Program-made: the position numbers and the translations under genes | In this document: positions 1 through 11,000 of the stretch, one piece after another | Numbering within the stretch: position 1 is the first letter of the stretch | Layout of the letters: each line of letters starts with the position of its first letter | Source: Udeniomyces pyricola | Lineage: Eukaryota; Basidiomycota; Tremellomycetes; Cystofilobasidiales; Mrakiaceae | Assembly (NCBI GenBank): GCA_039545295.1 | Contig: BCIK01000011.1 | Span: forward strand, 1-64,000 | Reading direction: 5' to 3' | DNA length: 64,000 nucleotides | The notes under the pieces: generated by a model | Database searches by the model: none | What the model was told of the DNA's origin: nothing | What the model saw: only the letters and a program-made list of their open reading frames with translations

Positions 1-87
1 GGGAAGCGATATTGTGCCTACATTTTCTTTTGTACCCGAGTCGTTATTGAGCCCAACACGCATTTCGACATTATGTTCATCCATCAT
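1..87 (-). CDS. Possible 5' end of a gene running off the left edge
   Basis: On the minus strand an ATG at 87-85 opens a frame that stays open for 29 codons to the window edge. The encoded peptide begins MMDEHNVEMRVGLNND and matches no family I recognise. It would be divergent from PEX11, whose ATG lies about 310 bases away, so a shared promoter is plausible. The stretch is too short to prove coding, and the true gene could start elsewhere or use an intron. This is a weak call based only on an open frame and position. Confidence 0.3.
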   Translation of the reverse strand, partial: MMDEHNVEMRVGLNNDSGTKENVGTISLP

Positions 88-395
88 TGCAGACGTGGCA
101 GCTGGGTTGACCGGGATAGAAGGCTTGAAGCTGTGTGTGTATGAAAGAAAGAGAACAATGAATGGTGAAGATGCATGTTGTGCTATCATCGTACATATAT
201 ATATCATACGAATTCCACGGACTCATGATGACCGGCAATGGGAAGAGTAGCCATAGCCGGACGGACAAAGCACCTCGATATCATCCATTCCGTCCACTTG
301 ATAGATTCACCCTCATCATCGGCTCCTTCACGTCTTGCTTCGATCCTTTACACAATCAACCCATCGACATTTCCCTCCGCATCCTCGCCATCATC
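88..395. other. Upstream region of PEX11
   Basis: No gene is supported here. The stretch between about 300 and 395 is pyrimidine-rich, as expected for a 5' leader just before the PEX11 start codon. A short TA-rich motif lies at about 195-210. No TATA box can be assigned with confidence. Confidence 0.4.
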
Positions 396-1953
396 ATGTC
401 GTAAGCTTCACTCGTCATGTTCTCTTCCAAGACCTCTTCTCTCGTCTCACACACTCACTTTCGCTCGCCTCACTCAACGTCTGTCCTCACATGCGCTCCG
501 TAAAGCAACATCCTCACCGTTCCCGCCCATCTCCTCCTTCACCCCCAGCTCTCGCGCGCCCTCAAGGTCCTTGCCACCACCGCTGGCCGAGACAAGCTCT
601 ACCGATTGATCCAGTACTTTGCTAGGTTCCTTGCGTTCTACTACCTTCGCAATGCCAACGTCGACGAGGCCAAGAGGTACAATGCCCTCAAGAGTGGCCT
701 GGCCAGCGGAAGGAAACGTGAGTCGGTCGTCTCGTCCTCCTCTGGTTCCCGCTGTTCCATCGGTCATTTGTGCCCCACGAAGATCTATGCTTCACCCAAT
801 TCCATTGACCAGGCTCAGAAGAAGCTGACGTTTGCTCTCGCCTGTTCTGACCTTCAGTCATGAGGCTCTTCAAGCCCCTCGAGCACCTGTATGCGTCTTC
901 GTTTTTGCCCTCTCTGGCCTCATCCCGCGTTCATCCGAGGGCGATAAGGCGTGCTCTTCCAAAGAAAACGTCAAATCGTGTTTGCTCATAAGCCATTGTC
1001 GGTCTGTCTCGTGTTCTTCATCTAACAAACCATCAGCCAATCCGCCGTCAAGACCTCTCAAATCGCGCCGTGAGTGCTCATACACCAGTCACTCATGTCC
1101 CTTTTGGGATGCCAACAGCGAACGGGTCCCTCGGACCGAATTTGAAGAACAAGACAGAGAAAGCCAACTAACTGCCTGTTCGCTGCGGGTTTCTTCCTTC
1201 CCAGTTCGGCGTCGTCCAATGCTTCGGCATTGACCCAGACGTCGGCAGAAGTACAACGGATCACTCAGATTGCCAGGCAAATTTGCTACGCGTGGGTTTA
1301 ATTCTCTCGATTAAGGCATCTTTAAGCCCTTTCCATTCTTGATCTGCTTTGTTCTGGGTTTCACCTGCAATTGCCCTCATGTTCTCTGACCACGCTTTCA
1401 CTCTAATCTTCTCTCACAGTGGTTACCTCTCCACCGACGCCATCGTCTACCTGTCCTCCATCTCTTTCCTCCGCACGCCCCCCGCTCAGCTGGCCAACAT
1501 CACCAAAATTTCTCAGCGATGCTGGCTTGCAGGCATCACCTTGAGCCTCTTGAGCTCGAGTGCCGGCCTCGTCAGGCTGACGGGCGAGGGAATGGCCGTC
1601 AGGGGTGAAAAGGAAACGGCCAAGAGCATTGCGAGGTAAGTCCAATCTTGTCTTGGACATGCTGAATCTTGTTTTTTTTTTCTCTCGAACGATTGGCCAT
1701 TTTCCTTTGATTCTTTCTTTTGCCGTGAGCCACAAGTCTGATTCGGTTTACTTGCGCTTACTTCTTTCATTTACCTGGTTCAACGGAATTAAGCCAACAA
1801 TCCGCCCTTTCGACCCAGATCGTCCAAGACTCGCTCGACTTCTTTCTTCCTGCTTCGGGCCTTGGACTCGTCAACTTGCAAGAGGGCACTCTTGGCGGCA
1901 TCGGAGTCGTCACCTCGTACATGGCGCTCTCGCAGATGTGGGCCAAGGCTTAA
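396..1953 (+). CDS. PEX11: Peroxisomal membrane protein PEX11
   Basis: PEX11 proteins sit in the peroxisomal membrane and drive elongation and division of peroxisomes. Exons: 396-400, 506-717, 858-888, 1037-1069, 1205-1291, 1420-1635, 1794-1953, giving 247 residues, close to the usual family length. The N-terminal family hallmark is clear: LKVLATTAGRDKLYRLIQYF at about residues 18-37, followed by ARFLAFYYLR. A second conserved block reads MRLFKPLEHL. Near the middle, RQICYAGYLSTDAIVYLSS resembles the conserved Pex11 segment before the C-terminal membrane region. The first coding exon is only 5 nt (ATGTC); the frame closes only if the first intron ends at an AAG at 503-505. The last intron likewise ends in AAG (1791-1793). 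Both are unusual but give continuous homology. Confidence is high for the family and moderate for the start. Confidence 0.88.
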
Positions 1954-2562
1954 AAGGACGAGGAGGGGATCGTCGATCAACTGGGATGGGAGGAAGGTTG
2001 AGAAGAGGCGGAGGTCGACGGATTGATTCAGGCTCGCTCTGGTTGGATAAAGGATTGCTTGCATGCTGAACAAGGGGACCGTGGGCGTTGTATGTGTTTG
2101 TAAGCCGGGATAGGGGATGTGATGGCGATGAGGTGACGAATTGAACGGTGTACAAGGTGTCTGGCTGGATTGGGAAGACGATGGGCCATAGTGATGATAT
2201 ATGTACGACTGAAATTGACGGGATATAGTTGTAATGTAGATATACACATACGTGAAACTTGTGTTGAACATGTCAAAAGCAATTGAGAGTCGCGTAACTA
2301 GCCATATATATAAAGACGCGTCGATCCGACGTGTCCAAGGACCGCCCGCGCGTCGACGAAGCCTATCGTCTATCGACTGTCTTTCTGTTCGACCAAAGTC
2401 GTACTGAATCATCAAGCTTACGCTCAATCGCCCCTTCTCCTCAACTTTCGTCTCGCTTTCCCGGCGTCTCTCACACACTCTCGCTCTCTCCGGATCCTGC
2501 CCCCTCATTTCAACGCCTCTGGCTCACGACACATATCCTCGCTCGAGCGATCCGTTGAATCA
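1954..2562. other. Intergenic region between PEX11 and the next gene
   Basis: This holds the PEX11 3' flank and the promoter and leader of the following gene. A/T-rich patches, including CCATATATATAAAG near 2303-2316, lie about 250 bases upstream of the next ATG and could be a TATA element. From about 2400 to 2540 the plus strand is C/T-rich, as expected for a leader. No coding frame here has support. Confidence 0.4.
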
Positions 2563-5131
2563 ATGCGCCTCTTGACGCGACGGCTTGCTTTCAGTCACGT
2601 TCGCCGATCGGCACTTGAATCCATTCGTACCGCTACATCTTCTTCCCCTTCCACTTTAGTCTCGTCATCGTCCATAGCACCAACACCATCACCATCATCA
2701 TCTTCACCGAATACTGTTCCCTCAAGTCTGTTCTCCTCCTTACATCCCGAAGCATCATCACCACCAATAGCAGTCCCATCGATCCCCGACTTTCCGGCCG
2801 CTTATTGCCCCCCTCCTGGGTATCCCGTTTTTTGCCTTGACCGCCAAAGCCCCAACAACGATGACTACAACGCAACAAGGAAATTTGGTGGTCGCAAGCT
2901 TCGAACAGAATACCTCCAAGATGCCTTCATCAAGCATGGTCTCGCGCCGATTGAGATCATAGAGCACGATATTCGGATGGCTCATGAAATCCATGGGGAG
3001 GCCGAGGCTCAGAGACAGGTCGACGAGTGGAACTTGACGTTGATTCCGAACTGGGTGTCAATCAAACGGAACGCTAAAAACGAAAAAGCAAACAACAAGG
3101 CCCTTGCTCCGAGAACTAGGGTGGTCGACCTCGCTCCGCAGTTGAGGGACTTTAGGTGAGGATGGAGGGCGAACACCTCGTCATTATTCCTTGACACTTT
3201 GAACTTGTAACTTTCGACCTCCCACCTCCCACCCCCCTTCGTTTTTTTTTTTTTACTAACCCTCTTTTATTGACGAATTGACCTTCCTTCCCCCCAGAAA
3301 CGAACTCATCCACAATTCTGCCCTCGAAGACACCGTCAAGGCGCTCGCCGAACTCCTAGAGACTAAAAGACGGGCCGAGTCGGATATGAGCATCACGAAA
3401 CGGAAGGTGGCCAAACAGATCCAGCTAGACTTTTATAAAACGCTTCCTCTTCTAGTTGCGATGAGGAAGTGGGTAGCAAAAGGAACAGCGAAAACGATTC
3501 CCAAGCAGGCGTTCCCTGAAATCAACCAAAATCTCGCGTGAGTGACCAAAGAACGGGGGGGGGGGGGGGGGGGGGGAGAGAGAGAGGTCGTTCGATATGC
3601 GATGATTAACACTTTCTTCATGCTCTCTTTCCCATTCCTTTCTTTTTATTCCGTCCCCTCTCCAGCATACACCAAAAAAAATATATTAAGGAAGCCGTCG
3701 ACAAGGCTAACACGAAGCACTATTTTCTCAAGAAGTCGACTGCTTCGGTCCCAGGCCTCTTTCGCCGGATTCTCGAGTCAGAACGCGACTACAAATCCCA
3801 GCTCGATCGCGCACCAAAGGCAGACAAGGCCAGAATTCAGGCGGAGTGGAAGAAGGTTAGGGCTGAAAAGGAGCGACAGTTTTTGGACCCGCTGACTGTG
3901 GACCAAGTCCCATTATGGACCTCGGCCAAAGAGAACAGACCTCGCGAAAAAGAGGAGGAGGAGGATCCGACTTTCCTCAGGGTACTGTGAGTTTTGTATT
4001 GATGTTACTTTGGTGGTGCCGGGAGCTAAGAGAGAGAGACTCAGACTTTTGTTTGCTCGTCCTTTTCTCTCTCTCTCCCTCCCTCTCTCTTTTGCTTCTT
4101 CATATATCGTTTCTCTCTCTCTCTTTTTCTTCCCACTTTCCCTTGCTTCAATCCCTGGACTCACTCTTTTCTCTCACTGCCCACCCTAACAGCCATCAAC
4201 TAGTCGTCTACTGCCGCCGCTTCCCATCTCGACGTGCGATGCGGTTGATCAAAAAAGATGTCCGCGAGATTGTTTCCGACTCCAAGCTTCTCCAATCACA
4301 TCCGAATCTGTGTGATTACTTTAGGATTGATAGAGATGTGCTCGAGCACGGTAACCCGGCCACTAGAGCCTCTTTTGAGGAGGAGGGATCGTCGACGGCA
4401 GTGTCGGCAACGGCCACGGAGTTGTCGGATGAGACTCAGGCGGTCGAGGAGAGAGCAGAGAAGGAAAGGGTAGCGAGCGAGGTGGTGAATAAGGTAGCGG
4501 TTAGGAAGAACGGTAGGACAGAGCCACGTGTTCTCGTCGCCACCACCGTTATAGAAGACAGAATCAAGTTGTTCCGCTATTCTCAACCATGTAAGTCTTA
4601 TATGACAGCTTGCGTTATCATTGATACATTGATCTCTTCTCCTTTTTCTTCCTCCCTTTCCTCGGGGGGTTTCTTTTTTTGCTCGTTCTTGATTACCGAT
4701 CAAAGATCTCGATCGAGTTGATGGAAATATCGAACAAACAAACAAAACTTGTTGACTGATTGCGATGTGTTGTTATCTGTTCATCTTTCCCCCGTCCCTT
4801 CTTATCTCTCTCCTCCAACTCCATCCCCCCCCCCCCCCCCCCGTTTTTCCCCCGGTTCTTGTCTTCATTTCATCGCCCTCTTCATCTCACACTATACAAA
4901 ACAATCAACACCAACAACCGAACAGACAAAGACATCGCTTATCTCGTGAGCAAAGACTTTCTCGTCCTCAACATGCCCAAGCGCCGGCTCGACGAACGGA
5001 CAAAGTACTGGCATTCGCTCGTCGCCGACAGAATCGCTCGGGAGAATACCCAGGCGGAAAAGAACCAACGTAAGAAGTCGCTTAGGGCGGCAAAGGCAAG
5101 CGAGGGAAGAGATCATGTTTTCGATACATGA
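2563..5131 (+). CDS. Unrecognised protein, probably mitochondrial
   Basis: I do not recognise this family. Exons 2563-3155, 3298-3537, 3666-3986, 4193-4590 and 4926-5131 join in frame into 585 residues. The N-terminus MRLLTRRLAFSHVRRSALES is rich in Arg, Leu and Ser and lacks acidic residues, which fits a mitochondrial presequence; a Ser/Pro/Thr-rich linker follows. The body (about residues 75-585) is charged and predicted mostly helical. It contains YCPPPGYPVFCLDR, a basic C-terminal stretch (KYWHSLVADRIARENTQAEK) and no visible membrane segment or catalytic motif. The last intron (4591-4925) is long for this region and holds an 18-C run; the intron after exon 2 holds a 22-G run. Mitochondrial gene-expression or ribosome-associated roles are possible but are only inference from targeting and basic character. 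Confidence 0.75.
3555..3576. repeat. 22-base G homopolymer in an intron
   Basis: An uninterrupted run of 22 G lies inside the second intron (3538-3665) of the unrecognised mitochondrial-type gene. Its true length is uncertain because such runs are error-prone in sequencing. Confidence 0.9.
4825..4842. repeat. 18-base C homopolymer in an intron
   Basis: A run of 18 C lies inside intron 4591-4925 of the same gene, within a longer pyrimidine-rich stretch. Confidence 0.9.
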
Positions 5132-5435
5132 AGTGTCAAACACAATAGTACACACCCCTCTTTTATTCATGGCAAGCAAGCAAGTAAGGAAGAGGAGAAC
5201 CTGGTTTGGCTGTTACGTGCGCCTGGATCGATAAGGACCCAAGTTGAAGCGTCTCTATATCACTGCAAAATGAAAAAGGGAAGAAAAAGTCATGTGTATA
5301 TCACTTCGTCATTTCTGGGTCCTCCCCAGCCAATGCGCATCGCTGTTTTCTTGTAACCCTCATGGAGTGTCATATCTACCCTCCGCAAACCCCTTTCAAT
5401 CGATCGATCGATCGGTCAATCAATCAATCAATACT
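5132..5435. other. Convergent 3' region
   Basis: This separates the convergent 3' ends of the plus-strand mitochondrial-type gene and the minus-strand dehydrogenase. It contains short direct repeats at about 5400-5431 (GATC repeats, then CAAT repeats) but no supported gene. Confidence 0.4.
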
Positions 5436-7409
5436 TTATGACAATTCCATTCCACTGGCATACTTTCTCTTTGCGCCTCGGTCGACGAACCCCTTGAGCC
5501 ATCGACCGGGCAAGGTCGAAGCCATCCACGCCCATCGATACGGCATCTCTGGCAACCAAATCGTCGTATGCTCTCGCGAGAGCTCATCGGTCATTGACAT
5601 CACCCTCTCTGCCACATACGTCGGCGTGAGCGTCAATTTGGAGAAGGCGTCGACGTTGGATGTCGTCGTCGTCGTCGTCGGGGACGGACCGGATGCAGTG
5701 GGAGTTGTCGTCAAACCCGCCCGATCGACAGCTTTTTCCCGCAAACTCGTTCGGACACTCCCTGGGAGACTCGCTACGAATCGAACGCCAATGGCTTGGA
5801 GATCGGCTTCGAGCGCGAGCGCTTGATGGAGGAGGAGCGCCGCCGATTTCGAGGCGGAGTAGAGCGACCGCGTCGGGGCGGGTAGGTGCGACGCGACGGT
5901 CGAGAGGAGATGGATCGTTGGGGATTCAGAAGAAGTCGAAAGAAGGGGGAGCTGAGATGGGTGGGAGATCATCGACGAGACAAACATGGCGGGAAGAGAG
6001 ATGGAACCAAGGAATGATAGAGATAGGTTAGTTCGCATCAGGAGAGGGAGGTCAGTCGATCCGGAAAAAAAAAATCAAGATCGAGGAGGGGTGACAAGAG
6101 GAGAAGAGACAATGAGGAAGACACCTACAAAAGTCGTGTAAGCAAGTAAAGGCCCAAGGTAATTAGAGGAGATAGACCGTCTAGGAACCAAAAAGAAAAG
6201 TACCAATTGAGTCTCAGATCATCTGGTGAAAGTGTAGTAAAACCAGGACTGACTCGGCGGCGCTCAGGACAGCTTCCAATCCTTCCTTGTTGACTTCAGT
6301 CGCAGCGTTCAAGGCGGTGAGGTTGATGCGAGAAGCTGCTGGTGTATCGGACGCAATGGGAAGGGCGGCTTGAGATGGGTATGGAACGAGGACGGATCCT
6401 CCAATGGCGAGGAGAGGCCGAGTCGTCAAGACACCTGCGATGATGTGACATGTGTCGAGCCCACCAAAGTCTGGGAGCAATTCCCAATGGCAGTCAAAAG
6501 GGAGGGAAACAAGGAAGAGTACACACCAGTGGTCAGGCGTTTTGTTCATCAGAAGAGAAATGATACGAAATTTCATGGATGAGCTCAGTACTGACTCGAT
6601 TTAATCGCCTCTCGCACGCAAATCATGTCATCTGCTGCATCTATCGATGCTACCACGACGACGATCTTACCCGGACCATCACTGAGAAGTGAGGTGGTAG
6701 AGCCATCATGATCACTCTTCTGAAGTTGTTGCTGGACCGATCGGCATTCCTCGGCAACGGCCTCGAGTGCGTCTTTTCGACGGGCGACGATGCAACTGAA
6801 AGACGAAAAGGCGGATATTCGAAGAGCCAAAAAAAAAAAGAAGAAGAAAAACCCTTGGGTTAGCGTAGGATACGTGTATTGGAAGAAAGTTGTTGAAAAT
6901 GCTCTAGACCTACACATGCGCCCCTCGTGCAGCATATTTTAGGGCAATCTCTTTGCCGATTCCGCCTATATCCCCGATGAACCACGAATTTATCGTCAGC
7001 ATACGCAACGAACCATGGTGAGTACATCAAAGCTTTCGACCACGCATATAACGCAGGTTGTCCTAGCGTGTTGGCTGGGGTTTTTAGTGAGTAGATAAAT
7101 CTTTCAAGGCAAACAGAACGCACTACTCGCGCCCAAGATGACGACTCGCTCTCGTCGTTTGAACCGGGATTCCAACGGAGGTTGTGGACCTCTCCATAGA
7201 AATTTGACTATAAGCCAGCTCCCCCAAAAACCGAACACGGGTTGGGCGATACTAGTGAAGATGAGTGCCATGCGGCGAAACGTGGACGGCGATGGTGTGG
7301 ACAGAAGGCGATAGCCGAGGGTTGATAAGGAGAAGCCGATGCATACGGAGAGGTGTTGGAGGAGAAAGGGGACGATAGGGCGTGCTCTGGAGTTGAGACT
7401 GGTGGACAT
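5436..7409 (-). CDS. Membrane-anchored short-chain dehydrogenase/reductase
   Basis: This is a classical SDR, an NAD(P)-dependent oxidoreductase. Exons on the minus strand: 7409-7124, 6965-6914, 6795-6596, 6470-6254, 6180-6129, 5951-5436, giving 440 residues. The nucleotide-binding motif GASSGIGKEIALKYAARGAH spans a splice site at about residues 92-111. Then come VARR at the end of the second beta strand, NYLGPLLAYTTF (about residues 257-268) and the catalytic YSASK with Tyr300 and Lys304. About 90 residues precede the Rossmann fold and contain hydrophobic segments such as FGFWGSWLIVKFLW, so a membrane anchor, perhaps ER, is likely. The architecture resembles DHRS7-like or 3-ketosphinganine-reductase-like SDRs; the substrate cannot be read from sequence. 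The 52-nt exon at 6129-6180 is essential for the conserved helix. Confidence 0.88.
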
Positions 7410-8002
7410 GACTAGTTGTATGTAGTGGGTCAGATGTGTAGATGACGATCAAGGGGTGATGGTATGAGATCCCGAATGAAGATTCATGAGGAGCATGGCA
7501 ACGGCAAGTCGGGAAGAGAAGCTCAAGATTGGGCTGTGCATGTCGCGACGCGTCTCGTATATATATATATATATTTGTATATATACATTCCATAATAGAG
7601 GATATAGGTGTATATTTGTGAGTATATCATATACGATCTATCGTCGATTGATCATGATGCATGATATTCCACCCGTTTATATATCCCGCCTCATAGAGAT
7701 TCATCCGCTGATTTACTACACTCTGTGCCCTCTTATTATCCAGCTCAGACTCTAACAAGAGAGAGAGAAAGAGAACAAGAAGAAAAAAGTGAAAAGGAAA
7801 TAAAAGCAAAGAAAAAATGAAAAGGGAAGTAAATCGTCCAAATTTCGGTCTGACAAGTTCAACCGAGTCGCCCTTCTCGCCCACCTCCATTCCCCCACCC
7901 CTCCCTTCCCCTCTCCTTCTTTCGACCCTCCTCCTACTCTCCCCTCCCTCACCCACCTCTTCCTCCTTCTCCTCTCTACCCTCTCCCTCTACACCTCTCG
8001 TC
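7410..8002. promoter_or_regulatory. Divergent promoter region, dehydrogenase and RRP5
   Basis: The start codons of the minus-strand dehydrogenase and plus-strand RRP5 lie about 590 bases apart. The interval holds a TA dinucleotide tract at about 7557-7575, a second AT-rich patch at 7620-7690, and a strongly C/T-rich leader at 7860-8000 just before the RRP5 ATG. No specific factor sites are assignable. Confidence 0.45.
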
Positions 8003-11000
8003 ATGGCCCCTCCTACCAAGGGCAACAAGCGCTCGGCCGACGACTCCACCCGACCCTTCAAAAAGTCCAAGCCAACGTCGGACGCTCCTTCTGCAGCTCA
8101 CCACTCCACCGCCCCGACCTCGGTTCCGTACAAGTCCTCCCTCGTCTCGGATGAGGTCGACTTTCCTCGAGGAGGTGGATCCACGCTTACTCCTTTGGAG
8201 TTCAAGGAAGCCACCAACGAGGCGCGAAAGGAAGCCGATGCCGATGCTCTTGTCGAAGTCAGTTGGTTCAGCCTTCCAGATCGAGCAGAGGCCCACGAGC
8301 TACACATGCTGACGTGGTCCGGCCCTCTTACACCCCATCTTTAACCTTTAGAACTCTAAAAAGGCCACCAAGGCCAAGAAGCTCAAGCAAGGTAAAGGCC
8401 AGGACGCCACCAAGAAGGGCAAGACGAGCTCGGCTGCCGACTCGGACACTTTCCGTAGGTTCCTCGCTTTCCTTGCTTTTCTTTGAACGCTTCCTATTCA
8501 ACATTCTCATCCATTCTTTTGACTTACATCTCAACCCAATCAAAACCAAGGTGTCGAGCACCTCAACTACAAGGTTCGTACTAAAGTCTCGATAGACTGC
8601 GTTGGCTTCATTTAGCTTCGCGTCCTTCTCCGATTCCTCGCACGCATTGAAATTTCCCCGGTCTAACCCTTCCCTCGATGGCTCTCTACTGCTTCTGCTA
8701 CGCAGCGTCTGTCGGTTGGAACGCCTTTGCTCGGACAAGTCCACTCTATTCACCCTCTCCATCTCGTCATTTCTCTTCCCAACCAACTCTTTGGGCACGT
8801 TCCCATAACCCAAGTCTCCAAGGCCCTTACGACCCGACTCTCCTCCCTCTCTGATTCCTCCTCCGAAGCCTCGGACGATGACGAAGAGGAGAAGGAAGAC
8901 GAGGATGTCCCGAGTCTTGAGAGTCTTTTTGAAGTCGGTCGATTCGTCCGAGCGAGGGTCTCAGCGCTCTTTGGCGTCGGGCAGAGTAATCCGGCCGGAC
9001 TTGAAGGGTGGAAGCCGAGAGATGATAACGAGAAGAGTTGCCGGAGGGTCGAGCTTACGTTGGATCCCGAGGTGGTCAACGAGGGCGTCGCCAAGATGGA
9101 TCTTGAGGATGGTTTCGTGAGTCGCTTGTTTCTCGAGACGTGTGAAAAGTCATGCATCGTGAAAGTTCAATCGTTGATGAATTTCTTTATCATTTCCCTA
9201 CGGACGCACGCCTGCGTCAGACCCTGACGGCTGCCGTTTCGAGCATCGAAGACCACGGTTACATTCTGGATATTGGCATGGACTCGTTCAAGGGCTTCCT
9301 TTCGTTCAAGGACTCGAGGGAATTTACTCCCAACTCAATCTCTAAGGATGGTGAGGCAACAGACCGTATATCATCGACGCTACGTCCCTGGCCTGGGCTG
9401 AACGCGTCCTCTTTTCACTTGATTTGCTTCGTTGCATATATCTTTGACGTGGTCCACAGGCCGACATCTCCAGCTTGGGCAGCTCGTCGATGTTGCCGTG
9501 CTCAAGATGGCCGACAACAAGCGAACTTGCAACTTCACCGTCAACCCAGCCAAGCTCACCAACGCTTCGGTCAGTCATCGTCTGAATCTATTCCATCAAT
9601 GGATTGAGCTAAGCATGCTGACGGCTTGTTTGATCTTGGGTCCCATCGCTCGTTTTACTCTTCAATTTAGCTTTCCAACGTTTCCACCATCACTTCTCTC
9701 CTTCCCGGTACGCTCGTCCAAGCGCTCATCACTGCCGTCGTCCCTGGATCGGGTCTCAACCTTAAACTCCTCGGCTTCTTTGACGGTACCATCGACCTTT
9801 TCCATCTTCCGCCGACGACTTCCGATGACCTCGCGACACACTACAAGGTCGGCAAGAAGATCAAGGCTCGAATTACCTACTTGACTACCTCGGCCGCCGA
9901 TCAGACCCAGCGATTCGGACTCAGTCTTCTCGATCACGTCGTAAGCCTCTCGGAGCAGAAGGCCCCTGAAGGTAGCGGTGTGGAGACGATGGAGGAGTTT
10001 GGAGAGGTCGGAACCGTGTTCGAGAAGGTTACTGTCGTCAGGGTCGAGAGCGAGTGGGGATTGGTGGTCGATGTCGACGATGGCGTGCAGGGTTACGTTC
10101 ACGTGAGTGACTGGCTCATTGCCTTATACGATTTCTCCATTCGACGAGTATGGCGGACTCACGTTGTCTTGCTTTTCTGCCATCCTTTGGCGTCCCTTCT
10201 TGCATGTTCAACCATCAGATTTCGCACGTCTCAGACGAGCACACCCCGACGCTCCCCGCCAACACTGGTGCCTACAAGATTGGCAGCTCGCACAAGGCTC
10301 GAGTCATCGGCCACGCTTCGCTCGACGGTCTTCTCCAGCTCACCTTGAAGCCGTCTATCCTCGAGCAAAAGTTCATGAAGGTTTCCGAGGTCAAGATTGG
10401 CGAGGTCATGAAGGGCACCATCAAGAAGCTTACCTCCCAGGGTCTCTTTGTCAACATTCACGGCAGCGTCGATGGCGTTTGCTGGCCTCTTCACTACGCT
10501 GACATTCGGCTCAAGAACCCAGAGCGAAGATTCAAGGCGGGATCGACTGTCAAGTGCCGAGTGCGTGTGTGGTTCGCTCAGCTGCTGTCTTGGGCTATCG
10601 GAGCGTGAGCTCACCAGCTCGCTTTCACCGTCTTTTCTATTTGCTTGCTGTTCCTTCAGATTCTTGCCACCGACACCGAGCGAAACCGTCTCTCCATCAC
10701 GCTCAAAAAGACTCTCGTTGAGTCCGACCTTCCCATCGTCGCCTCGTTCGAGGACGCCCAGATCGATACCATCACCGATGGAGTTGTCTCCAAGTTCCTT
10801 GAGAAGGGCATGCTTGTTGACATGTACGGCGGTGTTCGAGCGTTCGTTCCCATCTCTGAGGCCAGCGACTCGTACGTCAGCAAGCTCGAGGACGCCTTTT
10901 TTGTCGGCAAGCCTGTCAAGATCAAGATTGTCAACCGAGATCCTGCCTCTTCCCGACTCGTCGCCTCGATCAAGGCTGCTCTTCCGGGAGCCGTCTCGAC

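Noticed and set aside
7557..7575. TA-rich tract as a mobile-element trace
   Set aside because: No terminal inverted repeats, target-site duplication or transposase/RT remnants nearby; simple microsatellite.
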